The notes: generated by a model not told the origin, from the sequence alone. Counted from the stretch's first letter, positions 6,981-15,024 are shown. The stretch: DNA of 32,879 nt from Clostridiales bacterium (GCA_021202245.1 JAJQDK010000023.1:1-32879), one strand, 5' to 3'. Numbers and translations are program-made.

Positions 6981-8297
6981 ATGGATGGACTCATCAGAAA
7001 CTCAGAAACCATCAATAAGCTGTTGTCACGCTACGGCGTAAAATTCGGCATTTATAAAAACGGCGTGTTCAAGGAACAGCTGTTTCCTTTTGACCCGGTT
7101 CCTAGGATTATAAAATACGATGAATTTTTGTATCTTGAAAAAGGTCTTACTCAAAGGGTAAATGCTCTGAATATGTTTTTGAGCGACGTATACGGCAGCA
7201 AGCAAATTATCAAGGACGGAGTTATTCCTGAGGAATTTGTGTACTCGGCATCGGGCTTTTTGCCTCCCTGCGACGGAGTTATGCCGTCCAAAAACATATA
7301 CAGTCACATTTCGGGCATTGACCTTGTACAATCAAAGGATGATAACTGGTACATACTTGAGGACAATTTACGAGTTCCCTCCGGCGCCTCATATTCTATG
7401 ATTGCACGAGAGCTGCAAAGAAGAAGCACGCCGGAAACATTTCGGCAGAACAGTGTGATTGACAACAGAAATTATGCCGATTTGCTCAAAGAGGTTATGG
7501 ACAATGTTAATACGGGCGGCATCAATGTAATTCTGTCGCCGGGCAGATACAACGCCGCTTACTTTGAACACTCCTATCTTGCCGAAAAGACAGGCGCCGT
7601 GCTGACCACAGGCAATGATATTGTATGCGAAAACGACAATCTTTATTATATAGATTACAACGGCAAAAAGCAGCGTATCGGCGCAGTGTACAGAAGAATT
7701 TCCGACGAATACTTAGACCCGATGACATTTAACGAGGAATCCGTTATCGGAATTCCGCATATATTTGAAGCGTACAAAAAAGGCAATGTCGCCTTAATCA
7801 ACGCTCCCGGAAACGGAGTGGCTGACGACAAGGGAATTTATTATTTTGTGCCTAAAATGATTAAATATTATCTGGGCGAGGATTCGATTTTGAAAAATGC
7901 GCCGACCTATCTCCCCTATTACGAGGATGATATGAAATATGTGCTTGATAAATTTGACAGCTTGGTAATAAAGGACGTTGCTGAGGCGGGAGGCTACGGA
8001 GTAGTGTTCGGCAGCTCTCTGACCAAAGAGAAAAAGGCGGATTTTATCGAGCTTCTCAAAAAAGAACCGAGGAGGTTTATTGCACAGGAGGTCATTGATT
8101 TTTACGACTTGGACATCCTCGGCGACGACGGCAGTCTTGTGCCGAGAAAAGCAGGTTTGAGAGCTTTTGTACTTACGGGAAGGTCTACAAAGGTATGGCC
8201 GAGCGGACTTACACGCTTTTCACGCAACCCCGATTCATTCATAGTAAATTCATCACAGGGCGGAGGTTTTAAAGATATATGGGTATTATCACGTTAG
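6981..8297 (+). CDS. Circularly permuted type 2 ATP-grasp protein
   Basis: 438 residues, COG2308 type (DUF404/DUF407). The hallmark block SGIDLVQSKDDNWYILEDN, then LRVPSGASYSM (about residues 111-140), is clear. It is followed by AVYRRISDEYLDP, VALINAPGNGVADDK and the ATP-grasp segment SLVIKDVAEAGGYGVVFG, then FIAQEVIDF and GLRAFVLTG. Known: ATP-grasp enzymes join a carboxylate to an amine through an acyl-phosphate, and this permuted family is predicted to make peptide bonds. It occurs widely beside alpha-E and transglutaminase genes. It is the first gene of a five-gene operon and overlaps the alpha-E gene by 19 bases. The SD AAGGAGG fits ATG 6981. The substrate is unknown. Confidence 0.93.
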   Translation: MDGLIRNSETINKLLSRYGVKFGIYKNGVFKEQLFPFDPVPRIIKYDEFLYLEKGLTQRVNALNMFLSDVYGSKQIIKDGVIPEEFVYSASGFLPPCDGVMPSKNIYSHISGIDLVQSKDDNWYILEDNLRVPSGASYSMIARELQRRSTPETFRQNSVIDNRNYADLLKEVMDNVNTGGINVILSPGRYNAAYFEHSYLAEKTGAVLTTGNDIVCENDNLYYIDYNGKKQRIGAVYRRISDEYLDPMTFNEESVIGIPHIFEAYKKGNVALINAPGNGVADDKGIYYFVPKMIKYYLGEDSILKNAPTYLPYYEDDMKYVLDKFDSLVIKDVAEAGGYGVVFGSSLTKEKKADFIELLKKEPRRFIAQEVIDFYDLDILGDDGSLVPRKAGLRAFVLTGRSTKVWPSGLTRFSRNPDSFIVNSSQGGGFKDIWVLSR

Positions 8298-8947
8298 AAA
8301 AAAGCAACAATTTATTTTGGCTGGGACGATATATCGAGCGTGTTTACACGACCTTGAAATATTACATTAAGGGCACGGACAGGATGCTTGACAGCGATCC
8401 CGGATATTATTCGGTGTTTTGCAACAAAATAGGCATTACGAACATTTACGGCTCCCGTGAGGTTTTTGCCAAGACCTATCCCTTTGACGAAACCGACCCC
8501 AACTCTATTATAAGCAATCTCAACAGGGCGTATGACAACGCAATTATTCTGCGTGACTACATAGGAACCGAAACTATGGCGTACATTCAGCTTGCCGTTG
8601 ACGACATTGAGACAGCTCAGCGGGGCGACGCGCCCTTGGCTGATTTGATGCTTGCTATTGACCATATACTTGCATTTTGGGGATGCGTCAACGATATGAT
8701 TGACGATATACAAACCCGAAACATTATAAAGCTGGGCAAGGGCGTTGAAAGAGTTGACCTGTATCTCAGTCTTGACAAACCGCTTTCGGAAATCAAGAGG
8801 GAATACAACAGAATGAAGCAATTTCTTGAGAAATCCCGTATGAGATATGATGAGAGCATTATCAACACCTTTGACGCAATGATAAATTCGTCGGATTTTA
8901 ATTATACAAATGCAAGGAATCTTATGCGTAACCTCACTATTGAATAA
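8279..8947 (+). CDS. Alpha-E domain protein (DUF403)
   Basis: 222 residues, mostly alpha-helical. It starts MGIITLEKSNNLFWLGRYIE, matching the 'a.nlyWlGRy.ER' start of alpha-E (COG2307) proteins. It is shorter than the roughly 300 residues usual for the family, and the reduction appears to be internal or C-terminal because the start is intact. The SD is GGAGG, 12 bases upstream inside the ATP-grasp gene, and the genes overlap. Known: alpha-E proteins are consistently paired with permuted ATP-grasp proteins and are thought to work with them; no catalytic role is proven. Confidence 0.9.
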   Translation: MGIITLEKSNNLFWLGRYIERVYTTLKYYIKGTDRMLDSDPGYYSVFCNKIGITNIYGSREVFAKTYPFDETDPNSIISNLNRAYDNAIILRDYIGTETMAYIQLAVDDIETAQRGDAPLADLMLAIDHILAFWGCVNDMIDDIQTRNIIKLGKGVERVDLYLSLDKPLSEIKREYNRMKQFLEKSRMRYDESIINTFDAMINSSDFNYTNARNLMRNLTIE

Positions 8948-8953
8948 GAAAGA

Positions 8954-9754
8954 GTGATTGTTATTAAAAACCTGAAATTTAACTACAAATTGCAGGCACA
9001 ATACAGCGCACCCATTGAGCATCATAATTTTTCGGTAATGTTTTTGCCTGCAAGTAATAACAGACAGGAAATTACAAGCCTGAATATTGATATTAAAGGC
9101 TGTGATAAGTACAATCTTACCACCGATAACTTCGGCAACGGGAAATGCTACGGTAAAATTGCAGAGCCGCACGATTTTTTTGACATCTGTATCTGCGGAA
9201 CGGCAAAAACAGGCATTGATATTTACGAGGAATACACAAGCGATCCGATGCAGTATTCCCTACTGAAATGCCATACTAAGCTAACCTATCCTTATGAAAA
9301 GCTTACAGAATACCACAAAAGCTTAGAATTGGACAAGCTGAGCGGGCCTTATGACAAGGCGCTGCACATAATGCATACTATTTACTATACCTTTAAATAT
9401 CTGCCCGGCGCTACGTCCATACACGAAACCGCCGAGGAGGCCCTTGCACTGGGAGAGGGCGTATGTCAGGATTACGCGCACATAATGGTGTCGCTGCTCA
9501 GGATGGAGGGTATAGCCGCAAGGTATGTTGTGGGAATGATTCCGGGAGATGGCGCAAGCCACGCTTGGGCGGAGGCGCTGTGCAACGGATATTGGTACGG
9601 CTTTGACCCCACCAACAACAAGCTTGTAAACGACGAGTACATAAGGGTATCCTGCGGCAGAGATTCAAGCGACTGTGCAGTGATTAGGGGCACGTTCAGA
9701 GGGATTGTAGCTCAAAAGCAATCCGAAGCCGTAACGGTTGAAGAGATTATTTAG
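8954..9754 (+). CDS. Transglutaminase-like cysteine protease/transferase
   Basis: 266 residues from GTG 8954, 6 bases after the alpha-E stop, with a weak SD (AAGAAAGA). The N-terminal part is a beta-rich domain as in bacterial transglutaminase-like proteins. The core has the triad Cys171 in EGVCQDYAHIM, His203 in GASHAWAEAL and Asp218 in YGFDPTNN. No signal peptide is seen, so it should act in the cytosol. Known: COG1305 members next to permuted ATP-grasp and alpha-E genes are predicted to cleave or transfer peptide bonds. Together with the ligase they suggest addition and removal of a peptide-like group. Confidence 0.92.
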   Translation: MIVIKNLKFNYKLQAQYSAPIEHHNFSVMFLPASNNRQEITSLNIDIKGCDKYNLTTDNFGNGKCYGKIAEPHDFFDICICGTAKTGIDIYEEYTSDPMQYSLLKCHTKLTYPYEKLTEYHKSLELDKLSGPYDKALHIMHTIYYTFKYLPGATSIHETAEEALALGEGVCQDYAHIMVSLLRMEGIAARYVVGMIPGDGASHAWAEALCNGYWYGFDPTNNKLVNDEYIRVSCGRDSSDCAVIRGTFRGIVAQKQSEAVTVEEII

Positions 9755-9783
9755 GCAAGGCACAACCGCTTAGCTCCGATTAA
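9755..9783 (-). repeat. Short fragment of the dispersed repeat family
   Basis: ACAACCGCTTAGCTCCGATT (9764-9783) shares TTAGCTCCGATT with 11752-11766. In reverse orientation it resembles the AATCGGAGC ends of the elements near 21495. The match is too short for firm assignment. Confidence 0.35.
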
Positions 9784-9803
9784 CAAAAAGGGAGAGGATT
9801 AAA

Positions 9804-10733
9804 ATGGTCAGCACCATTGCATCGGTAGGTCTGCCTATTGATGAAACACTGATGATAAAGAAAAACCGTCTGATTCCCAAGGAGGGACTCAAGGGCGGTG
9901 AAAAAAGGATAAGCATTGTAACGGGCACACACGGCGATGAGCTTGAGGGGCAGTATGTATGCTATGAGCTGCAGCGCAGAATTAAAGAAAGCTATGACTG
10001 TCTGACGGGCATAGCCGACATTTATCCTGCATTGAATCCGCTGGGCGTTGACTCGATAACAAGGGGGATTCCGGGATTTGATTTGGATATGAACAGAATG
10101 TTTCCGGGTTCGGGGCACAACTCAATGCCGGAATACATCACCTCGCAAATCACAAACGATTTGAGCGGGAGCGACGCTGTAATTGACATACATGCAAGCA
10201 ATATCTATTTGAAGGAAATCCCGCAAATACGAATTAATGAAATTACAAGGGACACGCTTGTGCCGTATGCAAAGTTGCTCAATGTTGACTATATTTGGAT
10301 TCATGCCTCGGCAACCGTGCTTGAATCCACTCTCGCCTACTCGCTCAACAGTATAGGAACTCCCACGCTGGTTGTTGAAATGGGCGTAGGTATGAGAATT
10401 ACAAAGGAGTACGGCGATCAGCTTGTTGACGGGATATTTTGCCTTATGAAGGAGCTTGGAATATGGCAGGGCAAAGTCATTGAGCCTAAAAAGCCGATTA
10501 TCTCGGAGGACGGCAAGGTTTCGTTTATAAACGCAAACAGCGCCGGCGTATTCGTACCTCTTGCAGAGCATTGGAAAAATGTAAAAAAAGGCGACCCTAT
10601 CGGCAAAATCCTAAATCCGCTTACCGGAGAAGCCGCAGAAGAAATTTTTGCGCAGACGGACGGTATCGTGTTTACACTGCGTGAGTATCCGATTGTATCG
10701 GAAGGCTCGCTCGTTGCAAGGATACTTTCGTAG
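9804..10733 (+). CDS. M14-family zinc hydrolase (succinylglutamate desuccinylase/aspartoacylase-like), intact
   Basis: 309 residues. The zinc ligands of the AstE/AspA family are present: His43 and Glu46 in GTHGDELEGQ and His130 in VIDIHASN. Also present are the substrate-binding Arg98 in DMNRMFPG and the general-base Glu192 in TLVVEMGVGM. A C-terminal barrel of lipoyl-like type ends the protein (GVFVPLAEHWKNVKKGDPIG, then GIVFTLREYPIVSEGSLVA). Known: these enzymes hydrolyse N-acyl amino acids or C-terminal residues. It has SD GGGAGAGG and lies 49 bases after the transglutaminase gene. It could trim or deacylate what the ATP-grasp protein makes. It is unlikely to be true AstE, as no arginine succinyltransferase pathway genes are nearby. 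Confidence 0.9.
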   Translation: MVSTIASVGLPIDETLMIKKNRLIPKEGLKGGEKRISIVTGTHGDELEGQYVCYELQRRIKESYDCLTGIADIYPALNPLGVDSITRGIPGFDLDMNRMFPGSGHNSMPEYITSQITNDLSGSDAVIDIHASNIYLKEIPQIRINEITRDTLVPYAKLLNVDYIWIHASATVLESTLAYSLNSIGTPTLVVEMGVGMRITKEYGDQLVDGIFCLMKELGIWQGKVIEPKKPIISEDGKVSFINANSAGVFVPLAEHWKNVKKGDPIGKILNPLTGEAAEEIFAQTDGIVFTLREYPIVSEGSLVARILS

Positions 10734-10749
10734 GGGGATTGGGATTATT

Positions 10750-11688
10750 ATGGAAGAAAAAACACTGTATGAATTAGGCTCAATTTACAGGGATAATATG
10801 CGGGTAAAGGGCTATATATTCGGCAAAGGAGAAAAATCCGCCTGCATTGTCGGAGCAACACGAGGCAATGAAATACAGCAGGTGTATATGTGTTCTCAGC
10901 TCATTAAAATTTTTACACAGCTTGAAAAGCTCGGAAAAATACAGGACGGAAAATCAATTATGGTTGTTCCCACCGTAAACAGCTATTCAATGAACATAGG
11001 AAAGCGTTTTTGGTCAACCGACAACACGGACATAAACAGAATGTTTCCCGGCTACAATCTCGGCGAAACAACTCAGAGAATAGCCGCAGGTGTGTTTGAA
11101 AGCGTGAACGACTATAAATACGGAATTCAGTTTACAAGCTTTTATATTCAAGGTAATTTTATTCCCCACGTAAGAATGATGAAAACGGGTTTTGAGGACC
11201 TTGACCTTGCGAGAGATTTCGGTCTTCCCTACATTTACCGCAGAAAGCCCCGTCCGTATGATACAACAACGCTCAACTATAATTGGCAGCTGTGGAAAAC
11301 AAAGGCATTTTCGGTATACACAAACGCAACCGACAGCATTGATACAGTAAGCGCACGGGAAGCTATCAACTCGGTTTTAAGCTTTCTGAATAAAAACGGC
11401 ATTATTGATTACAAATGCCACGAAGGATACATATCTCAGCTTATAGAAGGCGACTTGCTTGTCAACGTAAAATCCTTTGTTTCGGGTATTTTGGTAGTAC
11501 GCTCCGACGCAAATTCAAGCGTTAAAAGGGGCGATTTGCTCGCAGAGATTCTTGACCCGTACACGGGCAGGGTACTCGATGAGATAACCTCGCCCGTAAA
11601 CGGAATTGTATTTTTCCACGCAAACCAACCGCTGATTTACTCTCAGACAACGCTGTTTAAAATCATTCGGGAGGACGACCTGATTTAA
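10750..11688 (+). CDS. M14 AstE/AspA-like paralogue lacking its zinc site (predicted pseudoenzyme)
   Basis: 312 residues from ATG 10750. The frame is open further upstream, but that part overlaps the previous gene; GGGGG lies upstream of the ATG. It is collinear with the preceding paralogue: VGATRGNEIQQ replaces GTHGDELEG, so the first ligand His is Arg38 while Glu41 remains. NTDINRMFPG keeps the Arg. The DIH motif is replaced by FTSFYIQGN, so the second His is lost. The general-base region reads AFSVYTNATD, so the Glu is lost. The C-terminal lipoyl-like barrel is kept (GILVVRSDANSSVKRGDLLA). The frame is intact, so it is not decaying. It probably binds a substrate or partners the active paralogue 16 bases upstream. 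Confidence 0.88.
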   Translation: MEEKTLYELGSIYRDNMRVKGYIFGKGEKSACIVGATRGNEIQQVYMCSQLIKIFTQLEKLGKIQDGKSIMVVPTVNSYSMNIGKRFWSTDNTDINRMFPGYNLGETTQRIAAGVFESVNDYKYGIQFTSFYIQGNFIPHVRMMKTGFEDLDLARDFGLPYIYRRKPRPYDTTTLNYNWQLWKTKAFSVYTNATDSIDTVSAREAINSVLSFLNKNGIIDYKCHEGYISQLIEGDLLVNVKSFVSGILVVRSDANSSVKRGDLLAEILDPYTGRVLDEITSPVNGIVFFHANQPLIYSQTTLFKIIREDDLI

Positions 11689-11700
11689 CCTAAGGCGCAA

Positions 11701-11768
11701 AAGGCTCCTGCGGCGGTTGCAATCGCCGCTGCAAGATTAAACAAGCTATCTTACTTAGCTCCGATTTA
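11701..11768. repeat. Hairpin plus fragment of the dispersed repeat family
   Basis: TGCGGCG and CGCCGCTGCA form a GC-rich hairpin (11709-11733). It is followed by AGATTAAACAAGCTATCTTA and TTAGCTCCGATTTAAATAA, which resemble 21907-21935 (AGATTAAACAGGCAAAGC, then TTTAGCTCCGG). Non-coding. Confidence 0.45.
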
Positions 11769-11784
11769 AATAAAATATATACGC

Positions 11785-11824
11785 AAAAGCAGTGCAGTTC
11801 AATTTAAAGAGCTGCGCTGCTTTT
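11785..11824. terminator. Bidirectional terminator between convergent operons
   Basis: AAAAGCAGTGCAG pairs with CTGCGCTGCTTTT (13 bp, one G-U) around a loop of about 14 bases, with T-runs in both directions. It lies between the convergent second M14 gene and a dockerin gene. Confidence 0.85.
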
Positions 11825-11839
11825 GTCTGTGCGATTAGC

Positions 11840-12583
11840 TTAGCCGGAGGACAGGGCAAGCCGTAAATCGGTGACATCGGCTATATTTATTTCTCTGTCA
11901 GAATTATAATCGGAAGCGTACAATATATATGCGTCCTCGTCGCTGTCATCGTATTCAAGAAGACCGCAAACATATTTTTGTATAAGCTCGGAATCGACAT
12001 AGTCGGTTTTTCCGTCAAGATTTAAATCCTTCATATTTTCGGGAACCCTGCCGCCTGCCAGCACAAAATCTACATATTCGTTTTCTATCAACTCAAGCGA
12101 CGCACTGTTTGAAGCTTCAAAAATATAAAGCCCGACCGAATCAAGACTCGTTATAATTTCATCTTCCGAATCAAAATAGCTGTTTTTAAACATCTCCGCT
12201 TTTTCATTTGTAATGCCCTTTTTGCTTAAATATTCATCAAGCCTTGTAAGCAAATCGACGGTATAGTCGTTATCGGTTGATGCCCTTTCAAGGTCAACAT
12301 TGTTCCTGATATAAAACCAGCCTGCGCACAAAAGGGTGTAGGGCTTAAAAACATCAAGACCGCAGTACACGGCGGTGGGCTGCACCATACTCGGATCGGT
12401 ATTTTTAAGAGAAAGCTTGGTGTATCCGTTTAATATGCTGAAGCCGAGCGCCATACCGTCGTCTGTCATATCCTCCTCGCTGAGCGCGGAAACCGAAAAG
12501 CTGCTGTACACAGCCGCAGATACGGACATAGTGATTGCAAGCACCGCTGAAATAATACGCTTAAAAAATTTGTGTTTGTTCAT
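11840..12583 (-). CDS. Secreted dockerin protein of unknown function
   Basis: 247 residues. The signal peptide (MNKHKFFKRIISAVLAITMS onward) probably ends near SVSA at about residue 33. The middle region, about residues 35-180, is not recognised; it is acidic and helical. The C-terminus carries a type I dockerin with two calcium loops, DLNLDGKTDYVDSELIQKY and DYNSDREINIADVTDLRLAL. Known: dockerins dock proteins onto cohesin scaffolds outside the cell. The second loop has Arg where Gly is usual (NSDRE), so calcium binding there may be weaker. SD GGAGG lies 8 bases before ATG 12583 and is locked in a hairpin (12592-12628). It lies downstream of another dockerin gene on the same strand. Confidence 0.88.
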   Translation of the reverse strand: MNKHKFFKRIISAVLAITMSVSAAVYSSFSVSALSEEDMTDDGMALGFSILNGYTKLSLKNTDPSMVQPTAVYCGLDVFKPYTLLCAGWFYIRNNVDLERASTDNDYTVDLLTRLDEYLSKKGITNEKAEMFKNSYFDSEDEIITSLDSVGLYIFEASNSASLELIENEYVDFVLAGGRVPENMKDLNLDGKTDYVDSELIQKYVCGLLEYDDSDEDAYILYASDYNSDREINIADVTDLRLALSSG

Positions 12584-12591
12584 ATAAAAAA

Positions 12592-12628
12592 CCTCCGTTC
12601 GATAAAATTATTATTTACCGAACGGAGG
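12592..12628 (-). promoter_or_regulatory. 5' hairpin hiding the dockerin-gene SD
   Basis: On the minus strand CCTCCGTTCG (12628-12619) pairs perfectly with CGAACGGAGG (12601-12592) across a 17-base AT-rich loop. The 3' arm is the SD itself (GGAGG). TTTTTT follows immediately, so the structure also has the shape of an intrinsic terminator. It could gate translation, stop transcription just before the start codon, or protect the 5' end. Confidence 0.75.
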
Positions 12629-12636
12629 AAAAAATT

Positions 12637-12642
12637 ATTATA
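12637..12642 (-). promoter_or_regulatory. -10 box just upstream of the SD hairpin
   Basis: TATAAT on the minus strand. A start about 7 bases later would put the mRNA 5' end at the first base of the hairpin 12592-12628. No good -35 box is seen. Confidence 0.5.
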
Positions 12643-12718
12643 TACAAATTTAATTTAAAATTTTTTAAATAATGGACTTGCCCGCTTTAAAAACCGAGTG
12701 CACCGAAGTGCGGCATTA

Positions 12719-13857
12719 TCAGAGGTCGTTGACACCTACAATCTGTTTTTGAATTTCGGTAACATCGGTAACGTCAATACGTCCGTCATCATTAAAATCG
12801 CTGACAGAAGAATAGGATAAATCAGATTTATCCTCCGCCTTGCCTACAATAATTTTTTGAATGTAGGTTGCATCGGAAACAGAAAGCGAGCCATCCGAAT
12901 CTGCATCGCCTATCAGGTATACGCTCATAAGATAAGACGGGGAATTCTCTTTTAAACATTCGCACATCTCAGAGCCTGAGATTATTTTTTGTTCCAACGC
13001 TTCATCAAGTGTAAGCACATCTCCGGTTTCGGTATTAACAGCTAAATATCCGAACGGCGACAACGATCCGTACTGACTCACTTGATAAATATATCCGTTT
13101 ATTCGCTCCACAAGTTTGCCTTCATCTACGTCAGCATTGTTATATCCGGTATTTATAATTCTGTAACCGTTACTGAAATATTTGAAAACAGGAACGTCCA
13201 CATAATAATCGGGCTCATCCGGAGTTACTGAAATATTATTGTAATACTCGTCAACAAGTGAGTAAATATTCACTGCTTCCTCGCCGGTCACAAAATCTTT
13301 ATTTTTGGTTTCCGGCACAAGAGTCATATAGAAGTCCTTTAACTCATTAGTAAGGTTATCAATATACTCCGGGTCATTCTCATAACATATCGCAATCTGA
13401 GCATTAAGCACATAATCTGTCAAGGCGCTCTTATTATCCTCAAACAACAAATCGCTGTAATTTTTTTAACATAGGCGCCGTATTCATAGTATCTGCCGAT
13501 TAACTCATCCTGCCAATTACATTCAATAAAATTATACCGTGTTTCAACAAGCACAGCTGTGGCTTCGTCAACTTCGACCTGCGTAGCGTCCGGATTATTA
13601 TATACTTTCAAAGCCATTTCCTCCGCCGCCTTCACATTTTCATAATATTCGACTGTCAGATTAAAACCTTCAAACCACTCGTAATTGTATAAAGCGTCAT
13701 ACAGCGCAGATTTATCCACATCGTCTGCATCTGCTTCTGAAACATACTGAGAAGAATTTTCAGCAGCGCAAACATTAAGAGTTATACTCGGTGCACAGAT
13801 AATTGATAACGACATCAGCACTGCAACGGTCTTTTTGAAGCTGTTATACTTTTTCAT
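12719..13857 (-). pseudogene. Secreted dockerin protein, frame split at an A7 tract
   Basis: From ATG 13857 (SD AAGGAGG) the frame reads a signal peptide (MKKYNSFKKTVAVLMSLSII, cleaved near CAA at residue 31) and a region resembling a FIVAR repeat (NNPDATQVEVDEATAVLVET). It goes off frame after GTT AAAAAAA (A7 at 13461-13467) and stops at 13420. One extra A gives VKKNYSDLLFEDNKS and joins it to the downstream frame, making about 379 residues. That part ends in a type I dockerin: GDADSDGSLSVSDATYIQ and DFNDDGRIDVTDVTEIQ. The middle domain is not recognised. The codon pattern and dockerin are intact, so decay is not advanced. Slippage, phase variation or an assembly error are all possible. Confidence 0.82.
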
Positions 13858-14010
13858 TAGAATTTCCTCCTTTTCATTAACCTGAAATTGCTTTATTGAC
13901 GGGCAACAGGCTGCTTCTGCGGCATCTCCGGTTGCAACAATCTTTTTGCCGGCCGATACGGTGTAACTGCCGACCGGAAAAGCCTAAGATAAAACAAACC
14001 TATTGTTTTC
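13858..14010 (-). ncRNA. Structured 5' leader of the dockerin gene (unassigned)
   Basis: About 150 bases lie between the promoter and ATG 13857. On the minus strand an AAAACA/TGTTTT hairpin comes first. A GC-rich stem CCGGTCG/CGGCCGG with a 15-base loop follows, then GCAAC/GTTGC enclosing CCGGAGATGCCGCAGAAGCA, then the SD. It does not match a riboswitch class I know. Compared by eye with c-di-GMP, cobalamin, glycine and c-di-AMP aptamers, it lacks their core motifs. Confidence 0.4.
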
Positions 14011-14016
14011 AGTTAC

Positions 14017-14045
14017 ATATTATCATAAACAATGTGAGTTGTCAA
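14017..14045 (-). promoter_or_regulatory. Promoter of the frameshifted dockerin gene
   Basis: Minus strand -35 TTGACA (14040-14045), 17-base spacer, -10 TAATAT (14017-14022). Confidence 0.8.
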
Positions 14046-14085
14046 GAGCAAGTGGGATTTTTATTACGATTTTTTTAAAATATTT

Positions 14086-14991
14086 TTAATACTTTTGGTC
14101 AAAAAGCTTTTTAACTATTTTTTTCAGGCTGAAGCTTTTAATTACATCGTGATATACATAATTTATTTCGGCACAAATCATAAAGGAAGCCATACAAAAG
14201 TAAAGCCATATCATTATTACGGCAAATCCGGTCAGACTTCGGTAAATTGAAAATCCGTTAAAGTTATTAACATAGGTTGAAATTACAAATGAAAGCACAT
14301 ACCACGACAGTGTGCAGAGCAACGCACCCGGGAGCTGGTATTTAAAGCCGTATTCACGGTGTTCCGCTCTGCTGATATTGGGGAAATTTCGGTAGATAAG
14401 CGCAAATATAACGACAATAAAAGCAAAAAGCAGGACATATCTCAAATGATAAATTCCGGCGACTATATTCGGCAAAAAGGCAACGTAAGGTGAAAGCCAG
14501 TCGTTTAAGGACGAGCCGAACACAACGACGACTATTGACATAAGTATGATGAGGAAAAAGATAAGGGTGTAAATCATAGCGCGAATACGCAGATAAATCC
14601 AGGTTCTGTTTTCATATGCGTTATAGATGCGGTTCAAGCCGTTTGTCAGCGCGTGCATACCCTGTGAAGCCGACCAAAGCGTAACAATAAGTGTAATAAA
14701 AGAAATTCCCACCGCACTGTTGTAAGCATCGCTAAGGAACTCGGAAACCTGAGTTACGATTTCTTCGGAGAAAATTCCGTTCAAGCCCAGCTCAATAAAC
14801 TCAACGGGAATATGCAGGTTTTGCAGCAGCGACACAAGAAACATCAAAAGCGGAACGGCAGAAAGCAGCATAAAAAAGGCGGACTGCCCCGCAATGGCAT
14901 ACACATTGTCGTGATTGCATTTACTTATAATGGGGTCATATTTATCAAAAATTTTCTGAAAAAAATTCATTATTCTCTTTATATATTTCAA
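14086..14991 (-). CDS. YihY/BrkB-family membrane protein
   Basis: 301 residues with about six membrane helices. It contains the family pattern YAIAGQSAFFMLLSAVPLLM near the N-terminus, SASQGMHALTNGLNRIYN, PNIVAGIYHLRYVLLF and a late LYFCMASFMICAEINYVYHD. Known: YihY/BrkB proteins are inner-membrane proteins of unclear function, once misnamed RNase BN. The TTG 14991 start has only GGTGAG nearby. ATG 14970 with AAAGAG is a plausible alternative, giving 294 residues. It is the last gene of a probable operon after the SDR gene, 33 bases downstream of its stop. No clear terminator is seen, only T-rich sequence. Confidence 0.9.
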   Translation of the reverse strand: MKYIKRIMNFFQKIFDKYDPIISKCNHDNVYAIAGQSAFFMLLSAVPLLMFLVSLLQNLHIPVEFIELGLNGIFSEEIVTQVSEFLSDAYNSAVGISFITLIVTLWSASQGMHALTNGLNRIYNAYENRTWIYLRIRAMIYTLIFFLIILMSIVVVVFGSSLNDWLSPYVAFLPNIVAGIYHLRYVLLFAFIVVIFALIYRNFPNISRAEHREYGFKYQLPGALLCTLSWYVLSFVISTYVNNFNGFSIYRSLTGFAVIMIWLYFCMASFMICAEINYVYHDVIKSFSLKKIVKKLFDQKY

Positions 14992-15024
14992 GCTCTCACC
15001 AACCCTATATAAAAAGCGCTGTTA

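Noticed and set aside
8312..9172. 286-codon open frame on the minus strand under alpha-E and transglutaminase
   Set aside because: It is antisense to two clear family members, has no SD and no recognisable domain; it arises from the codon bias of the plus-strand genes.
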